From an uncultured Alphaproteobacteria bacterium (GTDB taxonomy: Bacteria; Pseudomonadota; Alphaproteobacteria; UBA7985; CAJQQZ01): 6,809 bases of DNA. The position numbers and the translations under genes were made by a program. The DNA is taken from the NCBI GenBank assembly GCA_905480445.1, contig CAJQQJ010000300.1, forward strand, positions 1 to 6,809. The letters are read 5' to 3'. Each line of letters starts with the position of its first letter. Positions within the stretch are counted from its first letter, which is position 1. The notes below the pieces were generated by a model, which was given only the letters and a program-made list of their open reading frames with translations, made no database searches and was not told where the DNA came from. This document shows, one piece after another, positions 4,379 through 6,809 of this stretch.

Positions 4379-5605
4379 ATGAAGGTCTCTCCCCTCGCCC
4401 CGAAGAAATTTCCAGCCATGCCTCCTGTTCCAGGCGTAGAAATGCTGACCGTACAATCCGGCATGAAATACCAAGGGCGAACGGATGTTCTTTTGGTCCG
4501 ATTGGCGAAAGGCTCGACAATTGCGGGAACCTTTACTAAATCCTTGACCGCCAGTGCACCAGTAGAATGGTGCCGCGAACAAGTAGCTAAGGGTGAAGTC
4601 TCGGCGATCATAGTCAATGCAGGCAACGCGAACGCCTTTACGGGTGCTGCAGGCGTTACTTCAGTTGATGCAATGGTATCAACGGCCTCGGAAACAACGA
4701 ACTGCGACCGTGAAAAAGTTTTTGTTGCCTCCACAGGAGTCATTGGCGAACCCCTGCCAACTGACATCATAGACCGCGCGATTAAAGCCGATGCGGGGGC
4801 CTTTCAAAACAACGACTGGCAGGCCGCAGCCAAAGCAATCATGACCACTGACACCTTCCCAAAGGGATCAACGAAGTCCGTTTCAATCGATGGAACAGAA
4901 GTAAAGATCTGTGGGATAGTCAAAGGCAGCGGGATGATAGCGCCCGACATGGCAACTATGTTGGGTTTTGTGTTTACTGACGCTGCCATTCCGGCGCCTA
5001 TCCTTCAAAAGATGCTAACTGACATCACTAACAAGTCATTCAACTCAATCACCGTGGACAGTGACACCTCCACCAGCGATACGGTCTTGCTCGCCGCAAC
5101 AGGTCAAGCGCAACACAAGGCGATTACATCGATCAACGATGCTCACCTATCAGCCTTCAAACGTGCACTCAAATCTGTTTGCATCGATTTGGCTCAACAA
5201 GTTGTTAAAGACGGTGAAGGCGCGAGCAAGTTCATCACTATTGATGTCAGCGGCGCAAAGACTCAAAAAGCAGCTAGGCGCATCGCTCTGTCGATTGCTA
5301 ACTCACCTTTGGTGAAGACTGCAATCGCAGGTGAAGACGCCAACTGGGGGCGCATTGTCATGGCCGTTGGCAAATCTGGAGAGAAAGCCGACCGTGACGC
5401 ATTAGAAATCTCAATTGGCGGTCACCTCATCACCGAAGGCGGCAAAGTTGTCGAAGGCTATGATGAAACGCCAGTGGCAGAACACATGGCTGAGCAAAAG
5501 ATTTCCATCGCTGTTGACGTTGGTGTTGGCCGTTCCAAAGCTCGAGTTTGGACCTGTGATCTAACCCACGGCTATATTGAAATAAACGCAGACTACCGGA
5601 GTTAG
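4379..5605 (+). CDS. argJ: Bifunctional ornithine acetyltransferase / N-acetylglutamate synthase ArgJ
   Basis: ArgJ moves the acetyl group from N-acetylornithine to glutamate, closing the acetyl cycle of arginine synthesis in the cytoplasm; bifunctional forms also make N-acetylglutamate from acetyl-CoA. The 408-residue length is standard. The precursor cuts itself between Ala192 and Thr193 inside KGSGMIAPDMATML (182-195); Thr193 becomes the N-terminal nucleophile of the beta chain. Other family blocks are NAGNANAFTG (80-89), the oxyanion-hole segment STGVIG (118-123), MTTDTFPK (155-162), DSDTSTSDT (227-235), KDGEGASKF (277-285), EDANWGR (319-325) and the C-terminus INADYRS. ATG 4379 is chosen from the ribosome-binding site and the family-typical MKVSPLAPK start; the upstream in-frame extension of 20 residues overlaps the promoter. 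Whether it is truly bifunctional cannot be read from motifs alone. It forms an operon with the GNAT-MutT gene, 6 bases downstream. Confidence 0.97.
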   Translation: MKVSPLAPKKFPAMPPVPGVEMLTVQSGMKYQGRTDVLLVRLAKGSTIAGTFTKSLTASAPVEWCREQVAKGEVSAIIVNAGNANAFTGAAGVTSVDAMVSTASETTNCDREKVFVASTGVIGEPLPTDIIDRAIKADAGAFQNNDWQAAAKAIMTTDTFPKGSTKSVSIDGTEVKICGIVKGSGMIAPDMATMLGFVFTDAAIPAPILQKMLTDITNKSFNSITVDSDTSTSDTVLLAATGQAQHKAITSINDAHLSAFKRALKSVCIDLAQQVVKDGEGASKFITIDVSGAKTQKAARRIALSIANSPLVKTAIAGEDANWGRIVMAVGKSGEKADRDALEISIGGHLITEGGKVVEGYDETPVAEHMAEQKISIAVDVGVGRSKARVWTCDLTHGYIEINADYRS

Positions 5606-5611
5606 ATCCGC

Positions 5612-6598
5612 GTGCGTAACTATCCCAACTTCCAAACAGATAGACTGAGACTTCGCAATCTCACAGCGAACGATCTCCCGGCGTTAACAGAAATTTGGTC
5701 ATTCAAGGAAATTGCAGAGTGGAGCAAATCCATTCCTCACCCCCTACCGACCGACTTTGCCAAGACCTATCTTACGAAAAAGCTGAGTGCTGGCGAAAAA
5801 GGCGACTTCGTTTCTTTCATTCTCGAAGACAAAGAAACGAACCAGCCCATTGGTTACGCAGATTTCATCTTTGAAGAAAGCGAAGAGACGCCGGAAATTT
5901 CCTTCTTTATGCATCCTGACCACCAAAGTCGTGGCCTGATGAGCGAAGCAGTCTCAAACCTGCTTGCTTTGGCTTTTGACCACTTTGGCTTTAAACAAAT
6001 TTGTGCTTACGCAAGAGTTGAGAATTTGGCTTCTCAGAAATTGATGAGCAAACTTGGTTTTATTTGCGAACGGGAATTCCTGGACAACGAATCTGTGCGG
6101 GGCGAGGAAATGATCCGACGTTTCTTGGTCACAACAGAGGCGTTCAAAACCACAAGGCTAAGAGACGGCTGCGCCGGTGCCAACGGCCCGCAATTGGAAA
6201 TTCCGACGCTGTTGGTCTCTGCCGTCATTTTGGTCGATACCGATGACCGCATCTTGCTGGCCCGCCGGCCAGAAGGCAAATCGATGGCCGGTTTATGGGA
6301 GTTCCCTGGCGGAAAAGTCGAAACGGGCGAAACCCCTGAAACAGCTCTGGTTAGAGAACTCAATGAAGAGCTAGGAATATCAACGAAGAATTCCTGCCTA
6401 GCGCCTTTTACCTTCGCCAGTCATTCTTACCCCAAATTCCATTTGCTAATGCCGCTGTACATCTGCCGGATTTGGGAGGGCACCCCTCAACCCAGAGAAG
6501 GCCAAAAGCTAGCCTGGGTTCGCGCTAACAAACTTCAAGACTACCCAATGCCACCTGCAGATGAGCCACTGATCGCTATGATCCGGGATTTCTTCTAG
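5612..6598 (+). CDS. GNAT acetyltransferase-MutT Nudix hydrolase fusion
   Basis: One 328-residue frame holds two complete domains. Residues 1-176 are a RimJ/RimL-type GNAT N-acetyltransferase: the N-terminus FQTDRLRLRNLTANDLPAL, the acetyl-CoA loop HQSRGLMSEAV (104-114) and the closing block VENLASQKLMSKLGF (136-150). Its acceptor is unknown. After a linker of about 20 residues, residues 199-328 are a MutT-type 8-oxo-dGTP diphosphatase with a perfect Nudix box from G234 to I256 (GKVETGETPETALVRELNEELGI apart from none of the invariant positions) and the MutT-typical LLARRPEGKSMAGLWEFPGG just before it, plus YPMPPADEPL near the end. MutT removes oxidised dGTP before it can be misincorporated. 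Translation starts at GTG with GGAG 10 bases upstream, 6 bases after the argJ stop. In related genomes argJ is usually followed by separate genes for these functions (recalled). Confidence 0.9.
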   Translation: MRNYPNFQTDRLRLRNLTANDLPALTEIWSFKEIAEWSKSIPHPLPTDFAKTYLTKKLSAGEKGDFVSFILEDKETNQPIGYADFIFEESEETPEISFFMHPDHQSRGLMSEAVSNLLALAFDHFGFKQICAYARVENLASQKLMSKLGFICEREFLDNESVRGEEMIRRFLVTTEAFKTTRLRDGCAGANGPQLEIPTLLVSAVILVDTDDRILLARRPEGKSMAGLWEFPGGKVETGETPETALVRELNEELGISTKNSCLAPFTFASHSYPKFHLLMPLYICRIWEGTPQPREGQKLAWVRANKLQDYPMPPADEPLIAMIRDFF

Positions 6599-6599
6599 G

Positions 6600-6809
6600 C
6601 TAGGATGGTTTCGTTGGCTCATTAAGGCCGTGCTCAAATGAGCCAAGTGCGTCTGCCAACCGTGATTTGGCTGAGCCCGGTCTTAAGGGTTGTTGCTGAG
6701 AACTATCAGGTCGCCATCCTGTCAAAAACAAAATGTCAAAGTTGACGGGCAAACGTCCATTTTGATCTTTTTCCACTTCCTCTTCATTGTTCTTTTTCGC
6801 TTTTTTCTT
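6600..6809 (-). CDS. C-terminal end of a class I SAM-dependent methyltransferase (BioC/NDUFAF5-like)
   Basis: The minus-strand frame is open from the right edge to TAG at 6600-6602, giving the last 69 residues of a gene that begins outside the window. The segment GRLPVNFDILFLTGW, then QQQPLRPGSAKSRLADALG, matches the conserved tail that I recall from alphaproteobacterial methyltransferases annotated as BioC-like or NDUFAF5-like; the catalytic SAM-binding domain itself is not visible. A Lys-rich then Glu-rich run (KKKAKKNNEEEVEK) precedes it. In the mitochondrial relative the job is modification of a respiratory complex I subunit; the bacterial substrate is not established. It converges on the GNAT-MutT gene with one base between the stops and no separate terminator. 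Confidence 0.7.
   Translation of the reverse strand, partial: KKKAKKNNEEEVEKDQNGRLPVNFDILFLTGWRPDSSQQQPLRPGSAKSRLADALGSFEHGLNEPTKPS
6614..6646. repeat. 10-bp perfect inverted repeat at the convergent gene ends
   Basis: TTGGCTCATT (6614-6623) and AATGAGCCAA (6637-6646) can form a 10-bp hairpin with a 13-base loop. It lies 15 bases past the GNAT-MutT stop and inside the last codons of the methyltransferase gene. Neither strand has a T run after it, so it is not a standard Rho-independent terminator. It may mark the transcript 3' end or block exonucleases. Confidence 0.6.

Overview
The window reads as a chromosomal segment of a moderate-GC alphaproteobacterium. The evidence is the gene content and order: a twin-helix HIG1 protein, a PduO-type cobalamin adenosyltransferase and etfB-etfA in a row, and argJ followed by a MutT-type Nudix gene and, tail to tail, the end of a BioC/NDUFAF5-like methyltransferase. 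Both arrangements are familiar in that class (from memory, not searched). The genus cannot be fixed from the sequence. No tRNA, rRNA, CRISPR array or insertion sequence was seen.

Layout from left to right. Bases 1-503 (+) hold the 3' part of a bicupin gene; its reading frame is open to the left edge. A strong terminator at 511-539 lies between it and the convergent etfBA pair. etfA (561-1493) and etfB (1496-2245), both on the minus strand, encode the two subunits of electron transfer flavoprotein. A 141-base gap upstream of etfB carries a good sigma70-like promoter whose -10 region is embedded in a perfect 6+6 palindrome. Further right, still on the minus strand, lies a compact four-gene run transcribed in the order barnase-like RNase (3531-4241), barstar-like inhibitor (3175-3531), HIG1 twin-helix membrane protein (2967-3155), adenosyltransferase (2387-2956). 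The first two genes overlap by one base (TAATG) and the remaining gaps are 19 and 10 bases.

Bases 4242-4378 are a divergent promoter region. The plus-strand side drives argJ (4379-5605) and a fused GNAT acetyltransferase-MutT gene (5612-6598). The window ends with the C-terminal 69 codons of a minus-strand methyltransferase (6600-6809), whose stop is one base from that of the GNAT-MutT gene.

The most interesting item is the barnase/barstar pair. The RNase keeps the barnase catalytic Glu, Arg and His residues and has an N-terminal membrane or signal segment with a long Lys/Gln/Pro linker. Its neighbour keeps the two barstar aspartates that plug the active site. The barnase Arg59-barstar Glu76 contact appears changed on both sides (Tyr and Asp), which suggests a re-tuned toxin-inhibitor pair. 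The remaining genes are housekeeping: ETF and adenosylcobalamin supply serve acyl-CoA oxidation and possibly propionyl-CoA metabolism, ArgJ serves arginine synthesis, and MutT cleans the nucleotide pool.
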